Assembly: GCF_001693435.1 (NCBI RefSeq)
Contig: NZ_CM004509.1
Span: 1,488,001 to 1,552,000 of the forward strand
Direction: 5' to 3'
Source of the DNA: Gilliamella sp. wkB7
GTDB lineage: Bacteria > Pseudomonadota > Gammaproteobacteria > Enterobacterales > Orbaceae
Length of the DNA: 64,000 nt
The position numbers and the translations under genes are program-made. Of this stretch, positions 26,333 to 35,839 are shown one piece after another; the stretch's first letter is position 1, and each line of letters opens with the position of its first letter. The notes under the pieces were generated by a model, which was not told where the DNA came from, did not search any database, and worked only from the letters and a program-made list of their open reading frames with translations.

Positions 26333-29035
26333 ATGTGTATATTCTCAAAAGAACAAATGATCAAAATGCTTCTTGTAAATATAGAAGAAGAAGCCTATAA
26401 GAGTGAGCAAGAGATAACAAATAGTTGGCTTAACGAGCAATTACAAAAATGTTTAAGTATGCCAAGTATTACGCAGGAAGATCTCAAGGTAATAGAAAAA
26501 CGCTTCCGCCAGAAATTTAATGTTACTATTGGTGAGGCCATTATTCTTACTGGTAATGATATTGAAGATGATTGGTTAACAGAAAAAAGAAAAAAAGAAA
26601 TAGATTGGTACTATTGGAATAGATATTCTAATTATGCAAAAAGTAAAGATTTACCGAGAAATATTTTAAAAAGAACTGATTCAGATACCGATGAAATTTT
26701 AGCTCTATTAGGTGATCCTAAATCTAAAACAGCTTTTCACATTAAAGGGATGGTAGTTGGAGATGTACAATCAGGAAAAACAAATAACTATACTGCATTA
26801 ATCAATAAAGCAGCTGACATTGGATATAAATTAATTATTATTTTAACAGGAACGGTTGAAGATTTAAGAAGCCAAACACAGGAAAGATTGGATAAAGATT
26901 TTGTTGGCAGCGTATCAATAGCTGGTCGTGCAACAAGAGACAGGGAAACTAGATTTATTGGTGTAGGGCGGCTTTCGGAAAACCCGCGATTACCTTATTG
27001 TTTAACAGACCAACAAAATGACATAGAGAAAACTCCGCGCAATAGTATCGCAGGGATTAATGATCCGATTTTAGTTGTCACAAAAAAAAATACATATAAG
27101 CTAAATTACTTACTAAGATGGTTAAAATCAGAAATAAACGCAAAAAATGGTTATATAGAACAACCTATTTTAATTATAGATGATGAAGCCGATAATGCTT
27201 CTGTCAATACAGGTAATCCAGAAGAAGATCCTAAAACAATAAATCGATTAATTAGAGAAGTAATAAATACCGGACAAAAAGTTAGTTATGTGGCATACAC
27301 TGCAACACCATTTGCGAATATTTTCATCGATCCTGACTCTGATGGTGATATCGCTGATACAGAAGATTTGTTTCCAAAAGATTTTATTGTGGCATTAAAT
27401 GCTTCATCTTCTTATCATGGCGCTGCATATTTTTTTAATGAAGATCCTAGTAATCGTATTTGTAACATTATTGATGATGCAGAAAACTGTCTCCCTCTAG
27501 TTCATAAAACAGGTGTGTCTATTACATCTATACCAAAGTCTTTAATAAATGCTATTGGTGTTTTTTTATTAGCTTGTGCGGTTAAGGATCTTCGAAGAAA
27601 AAAACTTTTGATTACAAATAATGATTATGATTCTATGTTAATCAATATGTCTAGATTAACTGCGGTACAGTCTGATTTAGAACCATTCATTAAAAATTGC
27701 CTTGATGAATATTGGAATGCTATAACACTATATTCTAATCAAAATAATTGTGAACAGGTATCCAACACTATGGCAAAGCTTTATGCTTTATGGAATGAAA
27801 ATTATGCAGGCACAATAAACGAATCTTGGAAAGAGGTTTGCCAAGCATTATCACCAATGGAAGAACCTAAAGTTATTACAATTCATAGTAAATCTGGAAA
27901 CACACTGAAGTATGATCAGTATGGACCTAAAAAACAAATTATTATTGGCGGTTCGAAATTAAGTCGAGGATTGACATTAGAAGGATTAGTAGTTAGTTAT
28001 TTTTACAGACGTTCAGTTATGTATGATAGCTTAATGCAAATGGGACGTTGGTACGGCTATAGAGAAGGTTATAAAGACTTACTAAAATTATGGTTAACTT
28101 CTGAATCGTTAGATTGGTATTTTCATATATTAGAAGCAACAGAAGATTTGCGAAGACAAATTGCTGAAATGAAGAAAAAGAAAATGACGCCTAGACAATT
28201 TGGATTAAGAGTTCGAGCTTCACCTGATGCATTAATGGTCACAGCTGTAAATAAAATGAAAACGTCTACTAGGATTGTTACTCGATTACGATTTGATGAC
28301 AAATTACTTGAAACCGATTGTGTTGATTCTAGACAAGAAATCATTCAAAAAAATTTAGATGTTTTCTCTGATTTTATTCAACAAATAGCTGCTAAAGAAA
28401 GAAATCCAGAAGATATACCAGATAGTCAAAAACAACATTTACACTTTTTAAATATTTCTGCAGATATAGTTATAGGTTGTCTTGAAAAACTTACAAATCA
28501 TCCTAGTTGTGGCTTTTGGGCTGATAATTCTCAGTTTATTCCTTTTTTACAAGTTTTAGCTGATAATGATGTTAAATTATGGGATGTCTTTGTTTTTCAA
28601 CTGAAAAATTCTAGTGAGGAAAGAAACTGGATTGATAAGAATGGGAGAAAGTTTATTCAAGTAAACCGGACTGTTGTAGATATACCTAAAAATGTTAATA
28701 ATAAAAATGAATTAAGATTAAATGCAAACAGTAGACTTACAGATAAAGGTATTGAAGCCTTAGGTCTTACTAAAGAAGAAATAGAAGAAATAAATAAAAA
28801 ATTTAATGGAAAACTGCCTGCAGATAAAATATATAGAAGAAAACGAAATAAACCATCTATTATTTTTCATATAGTTAATGCTGTAAATAAAAATGATTTA
28901 CATAAAAAGACAGTTTTAGGTTGGGTTATTTCAATCCCACCATCTAACCATGCCGGCTCAGAAGTTCCATGGGAGGTTACACGTGATTGGCTTGAAAGGT
29001 ATGGAACTCAATTAACGGATGAATCAGAGATATGA
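26333..29035 (+). CDS. Z1-domain superfamily II-like ATPase
   Basis: 900 residues. Walker A VVGDVQSGKTNNYT (about 141-153), Walker B LIIDDEADNAS (about 280), SF2 motif III-like YTATPFAN (about 322), and an arginine-finger region LMQMGRWYGYREGY (about 567-580). These are the hallmarks of the Z1 family (PF10593), found as the motor of MORC-type restriction systems. It starts 6 bp after the ATPase gene, and its stop overlaps the next start by 4 bp (ATGA), so subunits are probably made in fixed ratio. Confidence 0.86.
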   Translation: MCIFSKEQMIKMLLVNIEEEAYKSEQEITNSWLNEQLQKCLSMPSITQEDLKVIEKRFRQKFNVTIGEAIILTGNDIEDDWLTEKRKKEIDWYYWNRYSNYAKSKDLPRNILKRTDSDTDEILALLGDPKSKTAFHIKGMVVGDVQSGKTNNYTALINKAADIGYKLIIILTGTVEDLRSQTQERLDKDFVGSVSIAGRATRDRETRFIGVGRLSENPRLPYCLTDQQNDIEKTPRNSIAGINDPILVVTKKNTYKLNYLLRWLKSEINAKNGYIEQPILIIDDEADNASVNTGNPEEDPKTINRLIREVINTGQKVSYVAYTATPFANIFIDPDSDGDIADTEDLFPKDFIVALNASSSYHGAAYFFNEDPSNRICNIIDDAENCLPLVHKTGVSITSIPKSLINAIGVFLLACAVKDLRRKKLLITNNDYDSMLINMSRLTAVQSDLEPFIKNCLDEYWNAITLYSNQNNCEQVSNTMAKLYALWNENYAGTINESWKEVCQALSPMEEPKVITIHSKSGNTLKYDQYGPKKQIIIGGSKLSRGLTLEGLVVSYFYRRSVMYDSLMQMGRWYGYREGYKDLLKLWLTSESLDWYFHILEATEDLRRQIAEMKKKKMTPRQFGLRVRASPDALMVTAVNKMKTSTRIVTRLRFDDKLLETDCVDSRQEIIQKNLDVFSDFIQQIAAKERNPEDIPDSQKQHLHFLNISADIVIGCLEKLTNHPSCGFWADNSQFIPFLQVLADNDVKLWDVFVFQLKNSSEERNWIDKNGRKFIQVNRTVVDIPKNVNNKNELRLNANSRLTDKGIEALGLTKEEIEEINKKFNGKLPADKIYRRKRNKPSIIFHIVNAVNKNDLHKKTVLGWVISIPPSNHAGSEVPWEVTRDWLERYGTQLTDESEI

Positions 29036-29994
29036 GTCAGAGTAATATTCCTTGGTTTTCAATGATCACTCCAGTCAAAGGTATGTTAAGTACGTTGCGA
29101 GTAAAAAGCGACCAAAAAACACCTTGGTATTGGGTAAAATGTAGGGATGAGCAATTTGGTATTGCCATACAAATACCTTTACAAGATGCTCAATATATCC
29201 ACTTAAATCATAATTATTATAGATTAAATATTCTTAAAATAAGAGGAGAAAATGACGATTGCTATTTGTGTATTGTAATAGGATCATCAGAATTATCTAA
29301 GGTTTTTTATCATTTATGTCTTGATCTTATTAGTTCATGTGAAGTTTCTATAAACTATATCGATACCATTAATATAGTAAAAAATAGAGTATTAGCATGG
29401 CAGCGGCTTTTTGAAAAAGAAAATAAGCTACTCACTCCCCAAGAGTGTATGGGATTGATTGCAGAACTTCAATTTTTAAAAGAGCATTGGATAAGTAAAA
29501 TATCTCAAACAGGCGTTTATGGATGGAAAGGTCCTTTAGGTAAGAGTCAAGATTTCATAGATGAAAAATGTGAGTTAAGCGTTGAAATCAAAACTCGTGC
29601 ATTTGATTCTAATATCATTAACATATCTTCTAGGCAACAACTGAATAGCCCTCATTCTTTATACTTAATTGTATATCCTTGTGCTATGAATACAGAACAA
29701 AATGGAATTACACTTAATGAATTCATAAAAGAAGTTAGGCAATTAATCTCTCCTCAAGAATATGCTATTTTTGATGAAAGATTATTAAATGTTGGTTATA
29801 TTCAAAATGAAAATTATGATTCATTTTATTTTAATCTTGGTAAACCGAAAAGTTATGTTATCACGGAACAGTTTCCAAAACTTACTGATATAAACATTCC
29901 TATAGGTATAGGAAAGGTAAAATACGATATTGATCTGGATTCTGTTTCAGAGCACCTTTGTCCAATAGAGAAGCTACATATAAAAGGATGTTAA
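29032..29994 (+). CDS. DUF4420 / PD-(D/E)XK motif protein
   Basis: 320 residues. SQDFIDEKCELSVEIKT (about 171-187) supplies the Asp and Glu-x-Lys of a PD-(D/E)XK nuclease core. This family (DUF4420) is regularly found beside Z1 and AIPR genes and is the best candidate for the DNA-cleaving subunit. Start overlaps the Z1 stop by 4 bp; the AIPR gene follows after 1 bp. Confidence 0.78.
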   Translation: MSQSNIPWFSMITPVKGMLSTLRVKSDQKTPWYWVKCRDEQFGIAIQIPLQDAQYIHLNHNYYRLNILKIRGENDDCYLCIVIGSSELSKVFYHLCLDLISSCEVSINYIDTINIVKNRVLAWQRLFEKENKLLTPQECMGLIAELQFLKEHWISKISQTGVYGWKGPLGKSQDFIDEKCELSVEIKTRAFDSNIINISSRQQLNSPHSLYLIVYPCAMNTEQNGITLNEFIKEVRQLISPQEYAIFDERLLNVGYIQNENYDSFYFNLGKPKSYVITEQFPKLTDINIPIGIGKVKYDIDLDSVSEHLCPIEKLHIKGC

Positions 29995-29995
29995 A

Positions 29996-32038
29996 ATGAA
30001 TGAACAGTTGACAGAATACTATACATCTTTAATAGAGCATATAAAAGTATCGTCAGATGTAGAATCTAGAATGATCGAATATGAATATCTTAGTTATATT
30101 CTAGAATTATTATCTGATGCTGGAGAATTTGATGATTACAATATTATCGAAGATGGAAGGGATGGGGCAGGTCGTTGGTTAATTGATGGCTACTCTTTTG
30201 ATGAGAATAATTTTTCTTTATCCATATTCGGGACAATAATTTCATCAACACCGGAACAATCTTCTTTATCTAAAAGAGAAATTGAAGCTGTATTGAAAAA
30301 ACTTCAAAATTTTCTTAAAAAACTTGCTACACCAGAAGTGCTTTATAATACTTTTGAACCATCGAGTAATTGCTATTATGCAGCTCAGTTTATTCAAAAT
30401 AATTGGTCTAATATTGAGAATATAAGATTTATTATTTTGTCTAATAGACTTGCCTCGGATAGGATGAAAGAAGTAAAACTAGATAATTTTGATGATAAAG
30501 TTTGTTCTGTAAATTTATGGGATTTAAAAAGAACTTTTGAACTTGAATTTTCTCGTAAAGAACGAGAGGAAATGATTATTGATTTTAGTGACTCTCCTAT
30601 TTCATGTCTCATTGCAAATCAAAAAAATGAGGAAGAAAAATCAATATTAGCAGTTTTACCTGGAGAGCAACTAGCTAAGCTATACCAACAATGGGGATCT
30701 CGTTTACTTGAGCAAAATGTTCGTAGTTTTTTACAACATAAAGGAAAAGTGAACAAAGGAATAAAAGCTACAATTCTGCATGAGCCCCTACATTTCTTTG
30801 CATATAATAATGGTCTAACAACAATAGCTAGTCAAGCAGTAATAAAAGAAACGCCAACAGGAACAGTAATAACGCAATTAAAAGACCTACAAATCGTAAA
30901 CGGCGGTCAAACAACAGCATCATTATACAGCGCATTTATAAAAGACAAAGCTGATTTATCTAATGTTTCGGTTCAAATGAAATTAACTGTAATTTCAGAT
31001 AATACGCAAAATCTAGTATCAAATATATCTCGTTATGCGAATTCTCAAAATAAAGTATCCGATGCAGATCTTTTTTCAAATCATCCTTTTCATATTCGAC
31101 TTGAAGAGTTCTCTCGTAGATTGTGGGTTCCAGCTAAAACTGGTCAAAAAGGTCTAACCCATTGGTTTTATGAACGAGCAAGGGGACAATATTTAGATGC
31201 TCAATTATATATAAGTGGTTCGAAGAAAAAGCAATTTCAATTGGTAAATCCTCGTTCACAATTACTTACAAAAACAGACGTTGCAAAAATAATGAATAGC
31301 TGGAATTGTTTACCTTATGAAGTTAGTAAAGGGGCACAAAAAAATTTCGCTATATTTGCAGAGCTCATTAATAAACAATGGGAAGAAGATGACTCTATTT
31401 TTGGTGAACGGTATTATCGAAAATTAGTTTGTTATGCTTCAATTTTTAGAGCTTTAGAAAAGGCAATTATGCCTGAAGAATGGTATTCTGGGTTTAGGGC
31501 AAATATAGTTACATATGCAATTGCTAGATTATCTAGTGAGATAAATAAACATAACTTTGAATTGAATATTGATTTACTCTGGCGTTCATCTTCGGTTTCT
31601 ACTTCAATTATTCAATTACTCTTACTTTTATCACAAAAAATTAATGAATTATTACAAGCAAATGATCGACCAATAGGAAATCCAAGCGAATATGCGAAGA
31701 GAGTTAATTTCTGGGATACAGTAAAAAAAATAAACTGTGATATAAACAACATTAAGAGTCTTTTAATTACAATAGAGGAAGTAAACTATTCAACTATTAA
31801 ATCTCAGAAAACACAAAAAATAGAGACTGGAATTAGTTTACAAGAAAAAGTAATGAGAGTCTCTAAAGACGTATGGCAAAAGATCGAAGATATTTTGCAT
31901 CAAGAAGATAAGGCTACCGTTTCGCAAATAAGTATACTAAGAATAGCAATGGATCATAAAAAAGCTCCTTCTGAAAAACAAGCAATAGTTCTAGAAAACC
32001 TTCTTAATCGTTACCAAGATAAAGTGGGAAAATTATAA
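29996..32038 (+). CDS. AIPR-family protein (abortive infection phage resistance)
   Basis: 680 residues. The AIPR (PF10592) signature LQIVNGGQTTASLYSA lies at about 299-314, preceded by PLHFFAYNNGLTTIA and followed by SRYANSQNKVSDADLFS. The family occurs in Z1/MORC defence clusters; its biochemical role is not established, although family relatives include phage abortive infection proteins. Fourth gene of the operon, 1 bp after DUF4420 and 2 bp before the GIY-YIG gene. Confidence 0.84.
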   Translation: MNEQLTEYYTSLIEHIKVSSDVESRMIEYEYLSYILELLSDAGEFDDYNIIEDGRDGAGRWLIDGYSFDENNFSLSIFGTIISSTPEQSSLSKREIEAVLKKLQNFLKKLATPEVLYNTFEPSSNCYYAAQFIQNNWSNIENIRFIILSNRLASDRMKEVKLDNFDDKVCSVNLWDLKRTFELEFSRKEREEMIIDFSDSPISCLIANQKNEEEKSILAVLPGEQLAKLYQQWGSRLLEQNVRSFLQHKGKVNKGIKATILHEPLHFFAYNNGLTTIASQAVIKETPTGTVITQLKDLQIVNGGQTTASLYSAFIKDKADLSNVSVQMKLTVISDNTQNLVSNISRYANSQNKVSDADLFSNHPFHIRLEEFSRRLWVPAKTGQKGLTHWFYERARGQYLDAQLYISGSKKKQFQLVNPRSQLLTKTDVAKIMNSWNCLPYEVSKGAQKNFAIFAELINKQWEEDDSIFGERYYRKLVCYASIFRALEKAIMPEEWYSGFRANIVTYAIARLSSEINKHNFELNIDLLWRSSSVSTSIIQLLLLLSQKINELLQANDRPIGNPSEYAKRVNFWDTVKKINCDINNIKSLLITIEEVNYSTIKSQKTQKIETGISLQEKVMRVSKDVWQKIEDILHQEDKATVSQISILRIAMDHKKAPSEKQAIVLENLLNRYQDKVGKL

Positions 32039-32040
32039 GA

Positions 32041-32622
32041 ATGAAACGAAATTATTATGTTTATGCATTAAAAGATCCTCGACAAAAACCGGCAAAAATT
32101 TTTTATGTTGGAAAAGGAACTGGAAGTAGATCTATTGAGCATATAAACAAACCTGATAATACTCGTAAAGGAAAATATATCAAAGAAATATTAAACGACG
32201 GATTTAATATTATTATTACAAAATTAGTTGATCATCTTACAGAAGAAGATGCATTACGTATTGAAATGGAACTAATCTCTTGTTTAGGTTCTATTGATAA
32301 TAATGGTATTTTATACAATTCAATTACACCTCGTAGTATACCCTCTAAATTAAAACCTAATAATATATCACTACCAGAAGATGCAATAATCAAAGCGCAA
32401 TTAGGACTGAAATTAATAAAAGAAGCTATCGTATCTTTTATTAATGAAAACCCTCAAGGAATTACAAATTCAAATTGCGCTCATTACCTTGGACTACAAT
32501 CAGATAACGAAGGCCGTCAACAAGACTATCTAAGTTACAGTATATTAGGTTTACTTATCAACGACGGAACAATTAAGAGTAAGAAAATTAATAATCGGCG
32601 AATATATATTAAGAATAAATAG
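32041..32622 (+). CDS. GIY-YIG (LEM-3-like) nuclease-domain protein with C-terminal wHTH
   Basis: 193 residues. Residues 1-90: NYYVYALKDP and IFYVGKGTGSRS give the two tyrosine/glycine strands, and ALRIEMELISCLG gives the conserved Glu of the GIY-YIG nuclease fold, LEM-3-like branch. Residues 110-193 look like a winged helix (ITNSNCAHYLGLQ, YSILGLLINDGTI). It is the last plus-strand gene, 2 bp after AIPR, and ends 8 bp from the stop of the convergent methyltransferase. I do not recall it as a standard member of Z1/MORC systems, so it may be an extra nuclease. Confidence 0.72.
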   Translation: MKRNYYVYALKDPRQKPAKIFYVGKGTGSRSIEHINKPDNTRKGKYIKEILNDGFNIIITKLVDHLTEEDALRIEMELISCLGSIDNNGILYNSITPRSIPSKLKPNNISLPEDAIIKAQLGLKLIKEAIVSFINENPQGITNSNCAHYLGLQSDNEGRQQDYLSYSILGLLINDGTIKSKKINNRRIYIKNK

Positions 32623-32630
32623 TAACATTT

Positions 32631-34169
32631 TTACTCATTAAGTAAATTGAATACAATTTCAGCTATTTGTTTTGATAAATATGGAGGAACCGCATTTCCT
32701 ACTTGAACATATTGCTGTGTTCTATTTCCCTCAAAATAATAGTTATCTGGAAAGGTTTGCAATCGTGCGGCCTCTCGAACAGTTAAACTGCGACATTGAG
32801 TGGGATCATAATGAATGAAATAATGCCCATCTTTCGAAATATGACTAGTAATAGTTGTTGAAAACTTATTCGCAGACTGAACTCGAAAACGATCTGCATG
32901 CTTTCCGGTTGACCAATTGGCATGTTGGGGAGCTAATTCAGCGGGAAAATCCCGAGACTTTGGCGAAATGCCATCATAGAGCATAGAGTAAATTGCACAA
33001 AAAGCGTATCGAAGAAGATCTGTTTCGATATGACCTCTTGTTTCATGATTTAATACCACGTTTAATTCTTTATCTTCTATCCAATTTCTTAAAAAATTTG
33101 GCATTAAAATATCTTTTGTTCCATTGTTGTTAGAACAATGTCGTTTCAATTCGTTAGACAAATTTAGATTCAATTTAGAAAAAGCCTCGGCTTTGCCCTG
33201 TTTCTCAAAATATTGGCTAAGCTGTTTTAAATAATTGGATACTACCATTATCCATCTTTCATCTGTATCTTGATGTTTAGATAAACCACTCCTTAAACGA
33301 GGAAGATCGCTGATTAAATTTTTAACTGAATTATTTTGATTTTTTGTTTTGACTAATATATTTGGAATCTTCTTAATATCATCTCTAACACCAAGCAATA
33401 TGACCCGATGCCTTGCTTGAGGTATTCCGTATTCTTCCGCTCTAATTAAAAAATCAGAATGGTTTTGATAGTCTGGATTTTCAGGCGATATTGAATTTAC
33501 AACTAATGAATAAATTTTATATCCTCTCATATTTGAAGTTCCTGTAGCAATATTTGGCTGCTTCAGGTCATCTAAAATCTGAGGAAATATCAATTTATTA
33601 TTAACTTTTGCGGATAAAATACCTCTAACATTTTCCATTACAAATACTTCTGGTTTTGCAATAGATAAAACCTCTAAATATTCTTTATATAAAAAATGTC
33701 GGTGATCTTCTTCAGCTTTATATTCTTTATTACCCGCATTACGAGAACGGCCAGCTAGTGAATAAGCTTGACATGGTGGACCACCAATTACTATTTTAAA
33801 TCCGTTATGAGATTCAACTAATTCTTTAATTCTCTTGTGAATAATTGCATTATCTTCTCCTAGAGTTTTAGGGGAGTATAAAGTCTCCTCTTGAGCCAAC
33901 ATAGCTTCTTTCGAATATTTTTTAAATAAATCTTCTCTAGTTATTTTTCCTTTCACATATCTATAATAATCTTGCCTTGCTAGATTGTTCGAAACGAGTT
34001 TTCTGAATAACGCTCTTGTTGTGAGTGTTTTATGGGCAGCAGGATCTTTCTCAACAGAGATACCTATTTTAAACGCTGATTTTCCGTCTTTTGTATTACA
34101 GGCGCTAAATCCCTCACCTAAACCACCGGGACCTGCAAATAGATCAATAACTAAAATTTCTTGATGCAT
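32631..34169 (-). CDS. DNA (cytosine-5) methyltransferase
   Basis: 512 residues. Motif I VIDLFAGPGGLGEGF (8-22), motif IV GGPPCQAYSLAGRSR with the catalytic Cys (about 128-142), motif VI MENVRGILS (about 178), motif VIII ARHRVILLGVRDD and motif X VGNAVPPYLSKQIA at the C-terminus. The long region between VIII and IX holds the target recognition domain. It is convergent with the MORC-Z1 operon and is the natural modification partner of that system; its target sequence cannot be read from here. Its own promoter should lie in the 34170-34408 gap, where I see no clear element. Confidence 0.92.
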   Translation of the reverse strand: MHQEILVIDLFAGPGGLGEGFSACNTKDGKSAFKIGISVEKDPAAHKTLTTRALFRKLVSNNLARQDYYRYVKGKITREDLFKKYSKEAMLAQEETLYSPKTLGEDNAIIHKRIKELVESHNGFKIVIGGPPCQAYSLAGRSRNAGNKEYKAEEDHRHFLYKEYLEVLSIAKPEVFVMENVRGILSAKVNNKLIFPQILDDLKQPNIATGTSNMRGYKIYSLVVNSISPENPDYQNHSDFLIRAEEYGIPQARHRVILLGVRDDIKKIPNILVKTKNQNNSVKNLISDLPRLRSGLSKHQDTDERWIMVVSNYLKQLSQYFEKQGKAEAFSKLNLNLSNELKRHCSNNNGTKDILMPNFLRNWIEDKELNVVLNHETRGHIETDLLRYAFCAIYSMLYDGISPKSRDFPAELAPQHANWSTGKHADRFRVQSANKFSTTITSHISKDGHYFIHYDPTQCRSLTVREAARLQTFPDNYYFEGNRTQQYVQVGNAVPPYLSKQIAEIVFNLLNE

Positions 34170-34408
34170 TTTTAATATTTCTAGTGATATATTTAGGAAG
34201 CTATGATATCAAGTTGAATTTGTGGAGCAATAAATTATTTTCTTAGTTAATACTTATACAATAGAAATAAGTAATAATGGAATCTTTATCACAGCGAAGA
34301 AATTATAAAAAAGCATTAGTTGTTAAATTTATAAACATAAAGTTGAATTTTTTAATTCAAACGTTATGAATTATTTTTAATATTAACATAAGAATTTTAA
34401 TGAAAAAT

Positions 34409-34660
34409 TTAGTTTTTAGCTTTTAATAACTCCCAAGGTAAATCACGTCGATTATTTACAGGTTTTAATTGACCTTCATTCCTCAATGATTGAGCTGCCC
34501 ATCGTACATCATATTGCCACGTATAGAGCATATCACCAGCATTTTTTAGCTCAGATTCATAATGTTCCCAAATATATTTACTTACTTCTCTTGGCCATCC
34601 TTTTCCACCTAAATTCTGTAAGGCTTCAATAATCCAATCTTTCATTATTTCTCTATTCAA
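34409..34660 (-). CDS. Small winged-helix-like protein beside the HNH endonuclease
   Basis: 83 residues, mixed charge, no Cys. The pattern MKDWIIEALQNLGGKGWPRE ... VRWAAQSLRNEGQLKP looks like the small winged-helix modules fused to or next to restriction endonucleases (Mrr-N-like). It follows the HNH gene by 39 bp on the same strand and is probably co-transcribed. It could regulate the nuclease or help bind DNA. Confidence 0.6.
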   Translation of the reverse strand: MNREIMKDWIIEALQNLGGKGWPREVSKYIWEHYESELKNAGDMLYTWQYDVRWAAQSLRNEGQLKPVNNRRDLPWELLKAKN

Positions 34661-34699
34661 AATAAACTCCTATGCAAATTATTTTCAATGATATTGTTC

Positions 34700-35572
34700 T
34701 TAATCCCTAAACACTTCTCTAACATGCCATTCAATAAATCTGTCATGTAAATAATCGCTTTTCATTCGAGGTAGTAAGATGTTTTTGCCGTCGAAATCCC
34801 AAAAGAGTTTTTCAACTATGTGGTTTCCATTTACCCCACTTGATACTTTGATTTTTAGATTACAATCAAGCCCGATAGCGCCCATATCGAAAGCGGAATG
34901 ATGTAATGAACAAAGTGCTAAACCATTATTTACAATGCATGGTCCGCCATGTTGTTTCCATTTTACGTGAGCAGCTTCAAGGCCGATTGATACTGAGTCA
35001 TGCCTTAAATCGTAACCGCAGATGGCACATTGATAGTTGTATGCACGTAATACGATTTGTCTGAATTTAGGATCTCGGTATTTATTGGATTCCATTAGAT
35101 TGAAGTCAAATCGATTAATTAAGTTTTCTTGCACACTTTCAGTAAAATGCTGACTTAAAATTTGTCCTGCTAATTGATCAATAATGGTAGGGTTTGTTTT
35201 TATCAGTTTATACGTTTGTTCATCAAAGCCACCGAGTACTTGGTGTAAAGCAAGGGTTTTACTGGTTGGTTCTTTACTTGGCAAAATTGGATTAGTGCAG
35301 TTTTCAAAATTAATGAGTTGCCAAAAACCGTCATTTTTCAAACGCCAAAAAGGCATATTGGGATAATAGTATTTACGTTGAGGACCAAACCGAGCGAGTA
35401 AATCATGTAAAGGTTCTTCAATTTCTTTTTTATAATCAAATAAGCGAGCATGACCTTGCTTATATTGTGCTAACACATAAAGTAACAATAAAGGTTTATG
35501 TGGAGCTCGATGATCGCCTTTTTTCCAGATGGTGATATCGGTAATTTTTTGTTGTAATTGTTTAATATCCAT
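34700..35572 (-). CDS. Phosphorothioated-DNA-dependent HNH endonuclease (McrA-like)
   Basis: 290 residues. The N-terminal ~150 residues (KGDHRAPHKPLLLLYVLAQY, FGPQRKYYYPNMPFWRLKND, GFWQLINF) resemble the sulfur-binding domain of ScoMcrA/SprMcrA-type type IV enzymes. The C-terminal HNH domain has CAICGYDLR, LEAAHVKWKQHGG, NNGLALCSLHHSAFD (His-Asn-His plus zinc Cys). Such enzymes cut DNA carrying phosphorothioate (Dnd) modification, and some also cut methylated DNA. There are no dnd/ssp modification genes in the window, consistent with a defensive type IV role. Divergent from sat. Confidence 0.8.
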   Translation of the reverse strand: MDIKQLQQKITDITIWKKGDHRAPHKPLLLLYVLAQYKQGHARLFDYKKEIEEPLHDLLARFGPQRKYYYPNMPFWRLKNDGFWQLINFENCTNPILPSKEPTSKTLALHQVLGGFDEQTYKLIKTNPTIIDQLAGQILSQHFTESVQENLINRFDFNLMESNKYRDPKFRQIVLRAYNYQCAICGYDLRHDSVSIGLEAAHVKWKQHGGPCIVNNGLALCSLHHSAFDMGAIGLDCNLKIKVSSGVNGNHIVEKLFWDFDGKNILLPRMKSDYLHDRFIEWHVREVFRD

Positions 35573-35839
35573 TAATACTCAAAATAAACGTAATAAGTAG
35601 AAAAATATTACAAATATTGTATTGTTTTTGTGATCTGCCTCACAAAATTCTGAGTTAGTATGTAAAAATGAATCAATATTTGATAGTTAGATCTAAAAAT
35701 TATTTTTATCCATTACAAACCTAAACCAATTTATGAATATGCGTAAATCGCATAATGGTATGTAAAATTGATATTTCCTTATTTGTCGATAATCGTTTTT
35801 AATTAAGCTTAATAAAAACTAGATAGGTAAGGAAACATT

